Shown one piece after another: positions 1-7,319 of a stretch of DNA of 7,534 nt. Under the pieces are notes generated by a model. It had not been told where the DNA came from. It did not search any database and worked only from the letters and a program-made list of their open reading frames with translations. The stretch covers positions 1 to 7,534 of the forward strand of contig JAHAFI010000056.1 in the NCBI GenBank assembly GCA_018374355.1, written 5' to 3'. This DNA is from Clostridiales bacterium. GTDB taxonomy: Bacteria; Bacillota; Clostridia; Lachnospirales; Lachnospiraceae. Both the position numbers and the translations under genes were made by a program. Position 1 is the stretch's first letter, and every line of letters begins with the position of its first letter.

Positions 1-4
1 AGCT

Positions 5-30
5 AAATGGGAATGCTTGCATATCCATTT
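5..30. promoter_or_regulatory. 26-bp dyad upstream of the telA promoter (possible operator)
   Basis: The outer half-sites AAATGG (5-10) and CCATTT (25-30) are exact reverse complements. They enclose a second dyad, ATGC (13-16) and GCAT (19-22), with the same centre at about 17.5. Only 11-12 and 23-24 break the symmetry. No T-run follows, so it is not a convincing terminator of an upstream gene. It lies about 43 bp upstream of the -35 hexamer, where an activator or repressor dimer could bind. A TAA at 4-6 could be the end of an upstream gene cut by the window edge, but that cannot be tested here. Operator function is inference. Confidence 0.3.
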
Positions 31-72
31 GACTCACTCAGGGATTTTCACCTTTCAGAAAAAAAGAAAACG

Positions 73-101
73 TTGAATTCACAGGAGGGGTATATTATAA
101 T
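73..101 (+). promoter_or_regulatory. SigA-type promoter for telA (and probably ispG-polC)
   Basis: A -35 hexamer TTGAAT (73-78; four of six match TTGACA) and a perfect -10 TATAAT (96-101) are separated by exactly 17 bp, the optimum for housekeeping sigma factor. The expected transcription start is near 107-109, giving a leader of about 43 nt that contains the telA ribosome binding site AAGGAGG (138-144), 6 nt before the ATG. An A-rich stretch (60-70) lies just upstream of the -35 and could act as an UP-like element. No second promoter of this quality is seen before ispG or polC. Confidence 0.78.
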
Positions 102-150
102 AAAAATAATTGAACGGATCCATGGGAATGGATGAAAAAGGAGGACGCAC

Positions 151-1287
151 ATGAGTAATGAAGTAACAGATTTCACCGCAACACCTACATTGACCTTTGA
201 CCCGATGCCTCAGGAAAAAGAGACTCCGGCGCCTGTTTCGGAGGAAGCTCCTCCTATGGACGACAGTATTTTATCGGATGCGGAGAGAAAGATGGTAGCA
301 GATTTTTCCAAACAGATCGATCTGCATAACACCAACGGAATCCTGCAGTACGGTGTGGGAACTCAGAAAAAAATGGCAGATTTTTCAGAGTCCGCTCTGG
401 AAAATGTGAGAACGAAGGATTTGGGACAGGTGGGGGATATGCTCACCAATGTGGTGACGGAGCTGAAAAGCTTTGACACGGAGGAAGAGGAGGAAAAAGG
501 ATTTTTCTCTTTCCTGAAAAAACCTGCAAATAAAATCACCAATCTCAAGGCAAAATATGAAAAAGCGGAAGTAAATGTAGACAGGATCTGTCAGGTACTG
601 GAAAACCATCAGGTACAGCTCTTAAAGGACGTTGCGCTGCTGGATAAGATGTACGAGCAGAATCTGGTGTACTTTAAAGAACTTTCTATGTATATTCTGG
701 CAGGAAAACAGAAACTGGCAGAGGTGAGAAACACAGAGCTGCCCCAGTTGATTCAGAAAGCAAAAACGTCCGGTCTTCCCGAGGACGCTCAGGCGGCAAA
801 GGATCTGGAAGGACTGTGCACCCGTTTTGAGAAGAAAATCCACGATCTGGAACTGACAAGGATGATTTCCATTCAGACAGCGCCTCAGATCCGTCTGGTT
901 CAGAATAGTGATACCATGATGGTGGAAAAAATCCAGTCCACCGTAGTAAACACCATTCCCCTGTGGAAAAGTCAGATGGTTCTGGCTCTCGGTGTGCAGC
1001 ACGCCTCTCAGGCAGCAGAAGCCCAGCGTCAGGTGACGGATATGACGAACCAGCTTCTGCGCAAAAATGCAGAGGTTCTGAAAGTGGCCGCTGTGGAGAG
1101 CGCAAAAGAATCCGAAAGAGGAGTTGTAGATCTGGAAACATTGCAGAATACCAATGCATCCCTGATCTCCACGCTGGATGAAGTGATGCAGATTCAGGCA
1201 GACGGAAGAACGAAACGCTACGCAGCAGAAGCGGAACTGCGGAAGATGGAAGATGAACTGAAGAAAAAACTTCTGGAGATCCGGTAA
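151..1287 (+). CDS. telA: TelA/KlaA-family toxic anion resistance protein
   Basis: The 378-residue product matches the TelA/KlaA (toxic anion resistance) family, which is named from tellurite-resistance loci but is widespread in Firmicutes, where its biochemical role is unsettled and envelope or general stress functions are suggested. The first ~45 residues are Pro/Glu-rich and probably disordered. The rest is almost entirely helical. Family-like segments are an acidic run followed by GFFSFLKKPANKI (from residue 117), IPLWKSQM (269-276) and NQLLRKNAEVLK (300-311). The C-terminus (about 355-378) is a charged coiled-coil-like helix. There is no signal peptide or membrane segment, so it is probably cytoplasmic. 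The start is secure: AAGGAGG (138-144) lies 6 nt before the ATG and a strong promoter precedes it. In many Firmicutes telA sits beside xpaC or ter-type stress genes; here the next gene is ispG, which is less expected. The family call is firm, but actual anion resistance is not shown. Confidence 0.9.
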   Translation: MSNEVTDFTATPTLTFDPMPQEKETPAPVSEEAPPMDDSILSDAERKMVADFSKQIDLHNTNGILQYGVGTQKKMADFSESALENVRTKDLGQVGDMLTNVVTELKSFDTEEEEEKGFFSFLKKPANKITNLKAKYEKAEVNVDRICQVLENHQVQLLKDVALLDKMYEQNLVYFKELSMYILAGKQKLAEVRNTELPQLIQKAKTSGLPEDAQAAKDLEGLCTRFEKKIHDLELTRMISIQTAPQIRLVQNSDTMMVEKIQSTVVNTIPLWKSQMVLALGVQHASQAAEAQRQVTDMTNQLLRKNAEVLKVAAVESAKESERGVVDLETLQNTNASLISTLDEVMQIQADGRTKRYAAEAELRKMEDELKKKLLEIR

Positions 1288-1297
1288 GCAAAAAACA

Positions 1298-1324
1298 ACG
1301 GTTCAGGACAAAGCCCTGAGCCGT
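1298..1324 (-). terminator. Stem-loop between telA and ispG, terminator-like on the minus strand
   Basis: ACGG (1298-1301) pairs with CCGT (1321-1324), T1302 wobbles with G1320, and TCAGG (1303-1307) pairs with CCTGA (1315-1319). This gives a 10-bp stem with a 7-nt loop. Read on the plus strand the stem is followed by CAGCAGTAAA with no U-tract, so forward readthrough into ispG is expected. Read on the minus strand it is followed by TGTTTTTTGC, a proper intrinsic-terminator tail (plus-strand A-run 1290-1295). It would therefore stop antisense transcripts before they cross telA. In the sense direction it may instead be a processing or 3'-end protecting hairpin. No minus-strand gene feeding it is visible. 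Confidence 0.4.
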
Positions 1325-1335
1325 CAGCAGTAAAT

Positions 1336-1346
1336 AAGGAATGGAG
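1336..1346 (+). promoter_or_regulatory. ispG ribosome-binding region with two possible starts
   Basis: Two Shine-Dalgarno-like elements compete. AAGGA (1336-1340) is 7 nt before a GTG at 1348, and GGAG (1343-1346) is 10 nt before an in-frame ATG at 1357. The ATG start gives the N-terminus MYRDHTRTVKIG, which fits the usual start of clostridial IspG, whereas the GTG start adds only three residues. ATG 1357 is preferred, but the spacing is slightly long for it, so the choice remains open. Confidence 0.5.
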
Positions 1347-1356
1347 AGTGATAAAG

Positions 1357-2436
1357 ATGTATCGCGATCATACAAGAACGGTAAAAATCGGTGACAGAGT
1401 CATCGGCGGAGGAAATCCCGTCCTGATTCAGTCTATGACAAATACAAAGACCGAGGATGTGGAAAAGACAGTGGAACAGATTCTGGCTCTGGAGAAGGCC
1501 GGCTGTGAGATTATCCGCTGTGCGGTACCTACCATGGAGGCCGCAGAGGCTCTGGCTGAGATTAAAAAACAGATTCACATTCCTCTGGTGGCAGACATTC
1601 ATTTCGACTACAAGCTGGCCATTGCCGCTATGGAAAACGGCGCTGATAAGATTCGCATCAATCCGGGAAATATCGGCAGCCGGGAGCGGATTCAGGCAGT
1701 GGTGGATGTGGCAAAGGAACGGAACATTCCCATCCGTGTGGGGGTAAACAGCGGTTCGCTGGAAAAAGAACTGGTGGAAAAATATCAGGGAGTTACGGCA
1801 GAAGGACTGGTGGAGAGCGCCCTTGATAAGGTGAGGATCATCGAAGAGATGGGATATGACAATCTGGTGATCAGCATCAAATCTTCCGATGTGATGATGT
1901 GTGCGAAAGCCCATGAACTGATTGCCCAAAAGACCGATTATCCTCTCCATGTAGGAATCACGGAGGCAGGAACCCTGTTTTCCGGGAACATCAAATCTGC
2001 GGTGGGACTGGGAATTATTTTATATCAGGGAATCGGCGATACCATCCGGGTTTCCCTGACCGGAGACCCGCTGGAAGAGATTAAATCGGCAAAACGGGTG
2101 CTGAAGACTCTGGGACTGCGGAAAGGGGGCATTGAAGTTGTCTCCTGTCCAACCTGCGGAAGAACCCAAATCGATCTGATCGGCCTTGCAAACCGTGTGG
2201 AGACCATGGTGCAGGATATTCCCCTTGACATCAAGGTTGCTGTTATGGGATGCGTGGTAAACGGTCCCGGAGAGGCAAAGGAAGCGGATATCGGGATTGC
2301 CGGAGGAAAAGGCGTGGGTCTTTTGATCAAAAAAGGTGAAATCATTAAAAAAGTACCGGAGGATCAGCTTCTGGAAGTATTGAGAGAAGAGCTGCTCCAA
2401 TGGAACCGTAATTCTGAAAAAGTGGTGAAAGTATGA
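1357..2436 (+). CDS. ispG: 4-hydroxy-3-methylbut-2-en-1-yl diphosphate synthase (IspG/GcpE)
   Basis: IspG catalyses the penultimate step of the MEP (non-mevalonate) pathway, reductively converting the cyclic diphosphate MEcPP to HMBPP in the cytoplasm with a [4Fe-4S] cluster. Numbered from ATG 1357, the product has 359 residues, the normal size of the short bacterial form without a plant-type insert. The N-terminal TIM-barrel half carries hallmark segments: QSMTNT near residue 26, VPTMEAAEAL, VADIHFDY, RINPGNIG, and later GITEAGTLFSG with GIGDTIRVSL. The C-terminal cluster-binding half has CPTCGR with Cys264 and Cys267, and GCVVNGPGE with Cys299 and Glu306, matching the three Cys and one Glu ligands known for the family. 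No key residue is missing. Its stop overlaps the polC start as ATGA, indicating translational coupling. In Clostridia ispG is commonly found in a dxr-rseP-ispG-polC order; here the upstream gene is telA. Confidence 0.97.
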   Translation: MYRDHTRTVKIGDRVIGGGNPVLIQSMTNTKTEDVEKTVEQILALEKAGCEIIRCAVPTMEAAEALAEIKKQIHIPLVADIHFDYKLAIAAMENGADKIRINPGNIGSRERIQAVVDVAKERNIPIRVGVNSGSLEKELVEKYQGVTAEGLVESALDKVRIIEEMGYDNLVISIKSSDVMMCAKAHELIAQKTDYPLHVGITEAGTLFSGNIKSAVGLGIILYQGIGDTIRVSLTGDPLEEIKSAKRVLKTLGLRKGGIEVVSCPTCGRTQIDLIGLANRVETMVQDIPLDIKVAVMGCVVNGPGEAKEADIGIAGGKGVGLLIKKGEIIKKVPEDQLLEVLREELLQWNRNSEKVVKV

Positions 2437-5400
2437 CAGAAAAAGATTTTCTGGACGTATTTCCCCAGTTGAAGGTAGAGCCCCAACTGGAGGAATTATT
2501 AGGTACTGTCAAAGTTATGAAGGTTGCAATAAACCCGCAGAAGGATTGTCTGCGGGTTTATATTGTGAGCGGACAGTGGATCCAAAAAAAATATATTTAT
2601 CATCTGGAGGAGGTGATTCGGGAACAGTTTTTCCGGAATGCCGGTCTGCGGGTGAAAATCATAGAGAAATTCCGGCTGTCCAGACAGTACACGCCGGAAA
2701 ATTTTCTGGAGGTCTACCGTCCCAGTATTTTGCTGGAGCTGAAACAATACAGCATTCTGGAATATAATATGTTCGCTACGGCCGATATCAGTTTTCCAGA
2801 GCCGGAGACCATGAGGCTTTGCATGACGGATTCTGCCATTGCAAGGGACCGGGAGCACGAACTGGTGCGGGTACTGGAGAAAATTTTCTGCGAACGGTGC
2901 GGATTTAACCTGAAGGTATATCCCTCCTACCGTCAGCCTGTGGAAAGCAAGATGCGAAAGAACAGCGAACTTAGGATTCTGGAGGAGGCGAAACAGATTC
3001 TGATCCATTCCAAAATCGGACAGAAACAGTTTGGCGGGATGCAGAGCGCCCGGCAGGGGGAAGAAGTTCCTTTTGCGGAAGACAACCTGATGACAGAACA
3101 GGGGATGTCCGGCGGACAGGCGGAAAATCCGACAGGACAGACTCCCGGCGGAAAGATGGCGGGACCGGGCGCATCCGAAGGAAACGGCAGTCAGACGGGC
3201 CAGAATGCGCAGGAAAGCGGAAAAGGAAAGAGCCAGAATGCGCCAAGGACTCCTGCCGGAAACAATTTCGGTGCCGGAAATGGAGGAAAAGGCGGCAGAA
3301 ACGGTTATCAGAAGGGCAGATTTGGGGACAATAATGGGCCTCGCCCGCTGAAACGTTCCGACAATCCGGATGTGATTTACGGACGGGATTTTGACGATGA
3401 AACCATAACCATAGATTCCATAGCGGGAGAAATGGGAGAAATCTCCATCCGGGGTAAGGTGACTTCCGTGGAGGCAAGGGAAATCCGAAATGAAAAGACG
3501 ATTTACATGTTCAATATGACGGATTTTACGGATACCATCACAGTAAAAATGTTTCTGCACAATGAGCAGGTACCGGAAATCAGCGGCGGAATCAAAAAGG
3601 GAGCGTTTCTGAAGCTGAAGGGCGTGACTACCATTGATAAATTTGACCATGAGATTACCATTGGTTCCCTGCAGGGGGTGAAAAAGATTGCGGATTTCAC
3701 CACCTCAAGGATGGACAACAGCCCGGAAAAGCGTGTGGAGCTTCACTGCCATACGAAAATGAGCGACATGGACGGGGTAACCGATGCAGCGGTTCTGGTA
3801 AAAAGGGCGTATCAATGGGGCCATCCGGCGATTGCAATCACCGATCATGGGGTGGTGCAGTCTTTCCCGGAGGCAAATCATGCTTACGATGATATTGTCT
3901 TTGCCTACCGGAAGAACTACGAGAAAGAGCATCCTGATGCCACAAAGGATGAGATAAAAAAGGCATATCCTCCCTTTAAGGTCATCTACGGAGTGGAGGC
4001 CTATCTGGTAGACGATACGAAGGGAATGGTTACGGGAAGTCGGGGACAGGGCATGGACGAAGCCTTTGTCGTCTTTGACATTGAAACTACGGGCTTCAGT
4101 CCGGTATCCAATAAGATTATTGAGATCGGCGCCGTACGTGTGGAAAAAGGTTCCATTGTGAGCAGATTTTCTGTTTTTGTCAATCCTAAGGTTCCTATCC
4201 CCTTCAAGATTGAGCAGTTGACAGGCATCAATGACGGCATGGTGGTGGATGCGGAAACCATCGAAGAGGTTCTGCCCAAATTTCTGGAATTTTCCAAAGG
4301 GGCAGTGATGGTTGCCCACAATGCAGGCTTTGATATGAGTTTCATCATAGAAAACTGTAAGAGATTGGGCATTACGCAGGAATTTACCTATGTGGACACT
4401 GTAGGAATGGCGAGGATGCTTCTTCCGGGACTGAATCGGTTTAAGCTGGACACTGTGGCAAAGGCGTTGGGAATTCCCCTTTTGAATCATCACCGGGCAG
4501 TGGACGACGCTGCCTGTACGGCAGATATTTTTGTGAAATTCATAGCCATGTGCCGGGAGAGGGATATCGAAAATCTGGATCAGCTCAATGAAGCCGGGAA
4601 GCTTTCGGAGCATATGATCAAAAAACTTCCCACCTACCACGCAATCATTCAGGCAACCAGCGAGATCGGCAGGGTAAATCTTTACCGTCTGGTGTCAAAA
4701 TCCCATCTGGATTATTATAACCGGAGACCTAGGATTCCGAAGAGTGTGTATTTGGAGTACAGCGAGGGGCTTATCATCGGTTCGGCCTGTGAAGCCGGGG
4801 AGCTTTTTCAGGCGATTTTGAGAGATGAACCGGAATCAGAGATTGCCCGTCTGGTGGAATTTTACGATTATCTGGAAATTCAGCCCATCGGCAACAATAT
4901 GTTCATGCTGAGGGATGAAAACCGGGATGATATCACTTCGGAGGAGGATCTGCGGAACCTGAACCGGAGGATTGTCAAACTGGGAGAACAGTTTAAGAAG
5001 CCGGTAGTGGCAACCTGCGACGTACATTTTATCGATCCGGAGGACGAGGTATACCGACGGATCATTATGACGGGTAAAGGATTTTCCGATGCTGATGATC
5101 AGGCGCCCCTGTATCTTCGAACAACCGAGGAAATGCTGAAGGAATTCGAGTATCTGGGAAGTGAGAAGGCAGAAGAAGTGGTGATCACCAATCCTAATAA
5201 GATTGCAGATCTGTGTGATCGGGTATGTCCCATCCGGGACGGAAAATTCCCTCCGGTTATCGAAAACTCCGATGGAATGCTCCGGGAAATCTGCTATAAC
5301 CGGGCCCATGAAATCTATGGGGAGGATCTGCCGGAGATTGTACTGGCCCGGCTGGAGAGAGAACTGAATTCCATCATTTCCAACGGCTATGCGGTAATGT

Positions 5401-7142
5401 ATATCATTGCCCAGAAGCTGGTGTGGAAATCCAACGAGGACGGGTATCTGGTGGGATCGCGAGGGTCTGTTGGTTCCTCTTTTGTTGCAACCATGGCAGG
5501 AATCACGGAGGTAAATCCCCTGAGTCCCCATTACTACTGTGAAAAATGTCATTATTATGATTTTGATTCCCCGGAGGTCAAAGAGTATACGGGACGCGCA
5601 GGGTGTGATATGCCCGATGCCATCTGTCCGAAATGCGGCGCGCCATTGAAAAAAGAAGGGTTTGATATTCCGTTCGAGACCTTTTTGGGATTTAAGGGAA
5701 ATAAGGAGCCGGATATCGACCTGAACTTTTCCGGTGAATATCAGAGTAAGGCTCACAAATATACCGAGGTAATCTTTGGCGCCGGGCAGACTTTCCGGGC
5801 TGGAACCATCGGTACGCTGGCGGATAAGACAGCCTTTGGTTATGTAAAGAATTATTATGAGGAGCGGGGAGTACATAAGAGAAACTGCGAGATCGACCGG
5901 ATCGTGCAGGGATGTACGGGAATCCGCAGGACTACCGGGCAGCATCCGGGAGGCATTATCGTACTGCCCTTTGGGGAGGATATCAATTCCTTTACTCCGG
6001 TACAGCACCCGGCAAATGATGTGAATACTGATATTGTTACTACTCATTTTGATTACCATTCCATTGATGCCAATCTTTTGAAGCTGGATATTCTGGGACA
6101 CGATGATCCGACCATGATCCGTATGCTGGAGGATTTGACGGAGCTGGATGCAAAAACCATTCCGCTGGATGACCAGTCGGTGATGTCCCTGTTTAAGAGT
6201 ACAGAGGCTCTGGGGATTTCCCCGGAGAATATCGGTGGGATTCCTCTGGGATGTCTGGGGATTCCGGAGTTTGGAACGGATTTCGTTATTCAGATGCTTC
6301 TTGACACGAAACCGACTTCCTTTTCGGATCTGGTGCGTATTTCCGGGCTGTCTCACGGGACGGACGTTTGGCTGGGGAATGCGCAGACACTGATTGAGGA
6401 AGGGAAGGCGACGATTTCCACGGCGATTTGTACAAGGGATGATATTATGATCTACCTGATCAATAAGGGGTTGGAGAGTGAATTGTCTTTTACGATCATG
6501 GAGAGTGTGCGTAAGGGGAAGGGTCTGAAGCCGGAGTGGGAGGAGGAGATGAAGGCCCACGATGTGCCGGACTGGTATATATGGTCCTGTAAGAAGATCA
6601 AGTATATGTTCCCGAAGGCCCATGCGGCGGCTTACGTTATGATGGCGTACCGGATTGCGTATTATAAGATTTTTTATCCGCTGGCGTATTATGCGGCGTA
6701 TTTTAGTATCAGGGCTTCGGCGTTTTCCTATGAGCTGATGTGTATGGGGAAGGAGAGGCTGGAGTATTATATGGCGGATTATAAGAAGCGGAGTGATACC
6801 CTGACGAAGAAGGAACAGGATACCATGAAGGATATGAAAATCGTTCAGGAGATGTATGCCAGAGGGTTTGAGTTTACGGATGTGGATCTGTATAAGGCAC
6901 AGGCCCACCGGTTCCAGATTGTGGATGGGAAATTGATGCCGGCGCTGGACAGCATTGAAGGGCTGGGGGATAAGGCGGCTGATGCGGTGGTGCTGGCGGC
7001 CAGAGACGGGCAGTTTCTTTCAAAAGATGATTTTAGGCAGAGGACGAAGGTTAGTAAGAATGTGATTGATTTTATGGATGATTTGAGGATTTTTGGGGAT
7101 ATTCCGGAGTCTAATCAGATTTCTTTGTTTGATTTTCAGTGA
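2433..7142 (+). CDS. polC: DNA polymerase III alpha subunit, Gram-positive PolC type
   Basis: PolC is the replicative polymerase of Firmicutes, with its own 3'-5' proofreading exonuclease. The 1569-residue product is longer than the roughly 1430-1470 typical of the family. The N-terminal domain spans about 1-195. A disordered Gly/Asn/Gln/Ser-rich linker spans about 199-312. The OB-fold is about 335-425. The PHP domain begins at RVELHCHTKMS (434-444) and resumes at ATCDVHF (Asp863, His865) after an inserted DEDDh exonuclease: DIET (Asp549, Glu551), HNAGFD (Asp634), HHRAVDD (His687, Asp692). In the polymerase core are GSRGSVGSS (1008-1016), two CxxC pairs (Cys1036/1039 and 1065/1068, zinc site), the palm PDIDLNF with Asp1094 and Asp1096, GQHPGG (from 1169) and FPKAHAAAY/YRIAYYK (1393-1412). 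The C-terminal QISLF (1562-1566) fits the beta-clamp-binding motif. The ATG overlaps the ispG stop and only a weak Shine-Dalgarno precedes it, so coupling is likely. The gene appears intact. Confidence 0.98.
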   Translation: MTEKDFLDVFPQLKVEPQLEELLGTVKVMKVAINPQKDCLRVYIVSGQWIQKKYIYHLEEVIREQFFRNAGLRVKIIEKFRLSRQYTPENFLEVYRPSILLELKQYSILEYNMFATADISFPEPETMRLCMTDSAIARDREHELVRVLEKIFCERCGFNLKVYPSYRQPVESKMRKNSELRILEEAKQILIHSKIGQKQFGGMQSARQGEEVPFAEDNLMTEQGMSGGQAENPTGQTPGGKMAGPGASEGNGSQTGQNAQESGKGKSQNAPRTPAGNNFGAGNGGKGGRNGYQKGRFGDNNGPRPLKRSDNPDVIYGRDFDDETITIDSIAGEMGEISIRGKVTSVEAREIRNEKTIYMFNMTDFTDTITVKMFLHNEQVPEISGGIKKGAFLKLKGVTTIDKFDHEITIGSLQGVKKIADFTTSRMDNSPEKRVELHCHTKMSDMDGVTDAAVLVKRAYQWGHPAIAITDHGVVQSFPEANHAYDDIVFAYRKNYEKEHPDATKDEIKKAYPPFKVIYGVEAYLVDDTKGMVTGSRGQGMDEAFVVFDIETTGFSPVSNKIIEIGAVRVEKGSIVSRFSVFVNPKVPIPFKIEQLTGINDGMVVDAETIEEVLPKFLEFSKGAVMVAHNAGFDMSFIIENCKRLGITQEFTYVDTVGMARMLLPGLNRFKLDTVAKALGIPLLNHHRAVDDAACTADIFVKFIAMCRERDIENLDQLNEAGKLSEHMIKKLPTYHAIIQATSEIGRVNLYRLVSKSHLDYYNRRPRIPKSVYLEYSEGLIIGSACEAGELFQAILRDEPESEIARLVEFYDYLEIQPIGNNMFMLRDENRDDITSEEDLRNLNRRIVKLGEQFKKPVVATCDVHFIDPEDEVYRRIIMTGKGFSDADDQAPLYLRTTEEMLKEFEYLGSEKAEEVVITNPNKIADLCDRVCPIRDGKFPPVIENSDGMLREICYNRAHEIYGEDLPEIVLARLERELNSIISNGYAVMYIIAQKLVWKSNEDGYLVGSRGSVGSSFVATMAGITEVNPLSPHYYCEKCHYYDFDSPEVKEYTGRAGCDMPDAICPKCGAPLKKEGFDIPFETFLGFKGNKEPDIDLNFSGEYQSKAHKYTEVIFGAGQTFRAGTIGTLADKTAFGYVKNYYEERGVHKRNCEIDRIVQGCTGIRRTTGQHPGGIIVLPFGEDINSFTPVQHPANDVNTDIVTTHFDYHSIDANLLKLDILGHDDPTMIRMLEDLTELDAKTIPLDDQSVMSLFKSTEALGISPENIGGIPLGCLGIPEFGTDFVIQMLLDTKPTSFSDLVRISGLSHGTDVWLGNAQTLIEEGKATISTAICTRDDIMIYLINKGLESELSFTIMESVRKGKGLKPEWEEEMKAHDVPDWYIWSCKKIKYMFPKAHAAAYVMMAYRIAYYKIFYPLAYYAAYFSIRASAFSYELMCMGKERLEYYMADYKKRSDTLTKKEQDTMKDMKIVQEMYARGFEFTDVDLYKAQAHRFQIVDGKLMPALDSIEGLGDKAADAVVLAARDGQFLSKDDFRQRTKVSKNVIDFMDDLRIFGDIPESNQISLFDFQ
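2459..2496 (+). other. Stem-loop I in the 5' end of polC
   Basis: CCAGTTG (2465-2471) pairs exactly with CAACTGG (2484-2490). With one mismatch at 2464/2491 the stem extends to 2459/2496, including one G-U pair, and the loop is 12 nt. It begins only 26 nt after the polC start codon, inside the codons for residues about 9-22. Translating ribosomes would melt it. When ispG translation is low it could block initiation or slow transcription. Whether it has a function is not known. Confidence 0.4.
2529..2561 (+). other. Stem-loop II in the 5' end of polC, attenuator-like
   Basis: A perfect 13-bp stem joins 2529-2541 to 2549-2561 around the 7-nt loop AGGATTG. Its core is ACCCGCAGA opposite TCTGCGGGT, and the descending arm runs into TTTATATT, a weak U-rich tail. 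The shape is that of an intrinsic terminator, yet it lies wholly within polC codons about 33-43 (INPQKDCLRVY). The tail is interrupted by A residues, so termination would be partial at best. It lies 33 nt after stem-loop I. Confidence 0.5.
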
Positions 7143-7157
7143 GGGGGTGTGGTGACC

Positions 7158-7237
7158 GCAAAGGGAGGAAAGGTTCCCGGGCGGGGCACTCCGGACATTT
7201 AAGAAGTGCTTAGAAAAATAAGCAGTCAGAGTGATGG
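7158..7237 (+). repeat. Left inverted arm of fold-back element
   Basis: This 80-bp arm pairs with 7320-7401. It contains a purine-rich outer part (GGGAGGAAAGG), the palindrome CCCGGG (7177-7182), and an A/T-rich inner part with AGAAAAATAAGCAGTC. Weaker symmetry continues outward to about 7151, matching 7408, with three mismatches in seven positions. Confidence 0.9.
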
Positions 7238-7241
7238 CACC

Positions 7242-7288
7242 GTGGCAGTTCGGCGAAAAGTCTGGATGACTTTTCACCTCAGTGCCAC
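7242..7288. repeat. Inner hairpin A of the fold-back element
   Basis: GTGGCA (7242-7247) pairs with TGCCAC (7283-7288). After an internal loop of about seven bases on each side, GAAAAGTC (7255-7262) pairs with GACTTTTC (7268-7275) around the 5-nt loop TGGAT. Two separate exact stems sharing one axis make chance pairing unlikely. Confidence 0.75.
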
Positions 7289-7289
7289 T

Positions 7290-7318
7290 GGATCGGGGGC
7301 GTTGTGCGCCCCCGATCC
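7290..7318. repeat. Inner hairpin B of the fold-back element, 12-bp GC-rich stem
   Basis: GGATCGGGGGCG (7290-7301) is the exact reverse complement of CGCCCCCGATCC (7307-7318), with the 5-nt loop TTGTG. It is a very stable stem but is followed by TCCATCCC rather than a U-tract, so it does not look like an ordinary intrinsic terminator. It abuts hairpin A with one unpaired base (7289) between them. Confidence 0.85.
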
Positions 7319-7319
7319 T

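Noticed and set aside
122..135. Short shared words (ATGGGAATG at 7-15 and 122-130; GAATGGATGA at 126-135 and 7491-7500)
   Set aside because: Nine- to ten-base matches in G/A/T-rich sequence are weak evidence, and one copy lies in the telA leader next to its ribosome binding site.
1..150. Riboswitch or T-box leader before telA
   Set aside because: The leader after the predicted start site is only about 43 nt, too short for known classes, and no conserved core motif is visible.
2499..3650. 383-codon open frame on the minus strand
   Set aside because: It is a shadow of the polC N-terminal region and the GC-rich linker. The product is Ser/Arg/His/Leu-rich with no domain-like features.
4836..6908. 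690-codon open frame on the minus strand
   Set aside because: It lies entirely antisense to conserved polC domains, has no recognisable family sequence, and is explained by codon bias that suppresses stops in the opposite strand.
7290..7318. Intrinsic terminator of polC
   Set aside because: The stem is strong but is followed by TCCATCCC on the plus strand and by CAGTGGCA on the minus strand, with no U-tract either way.
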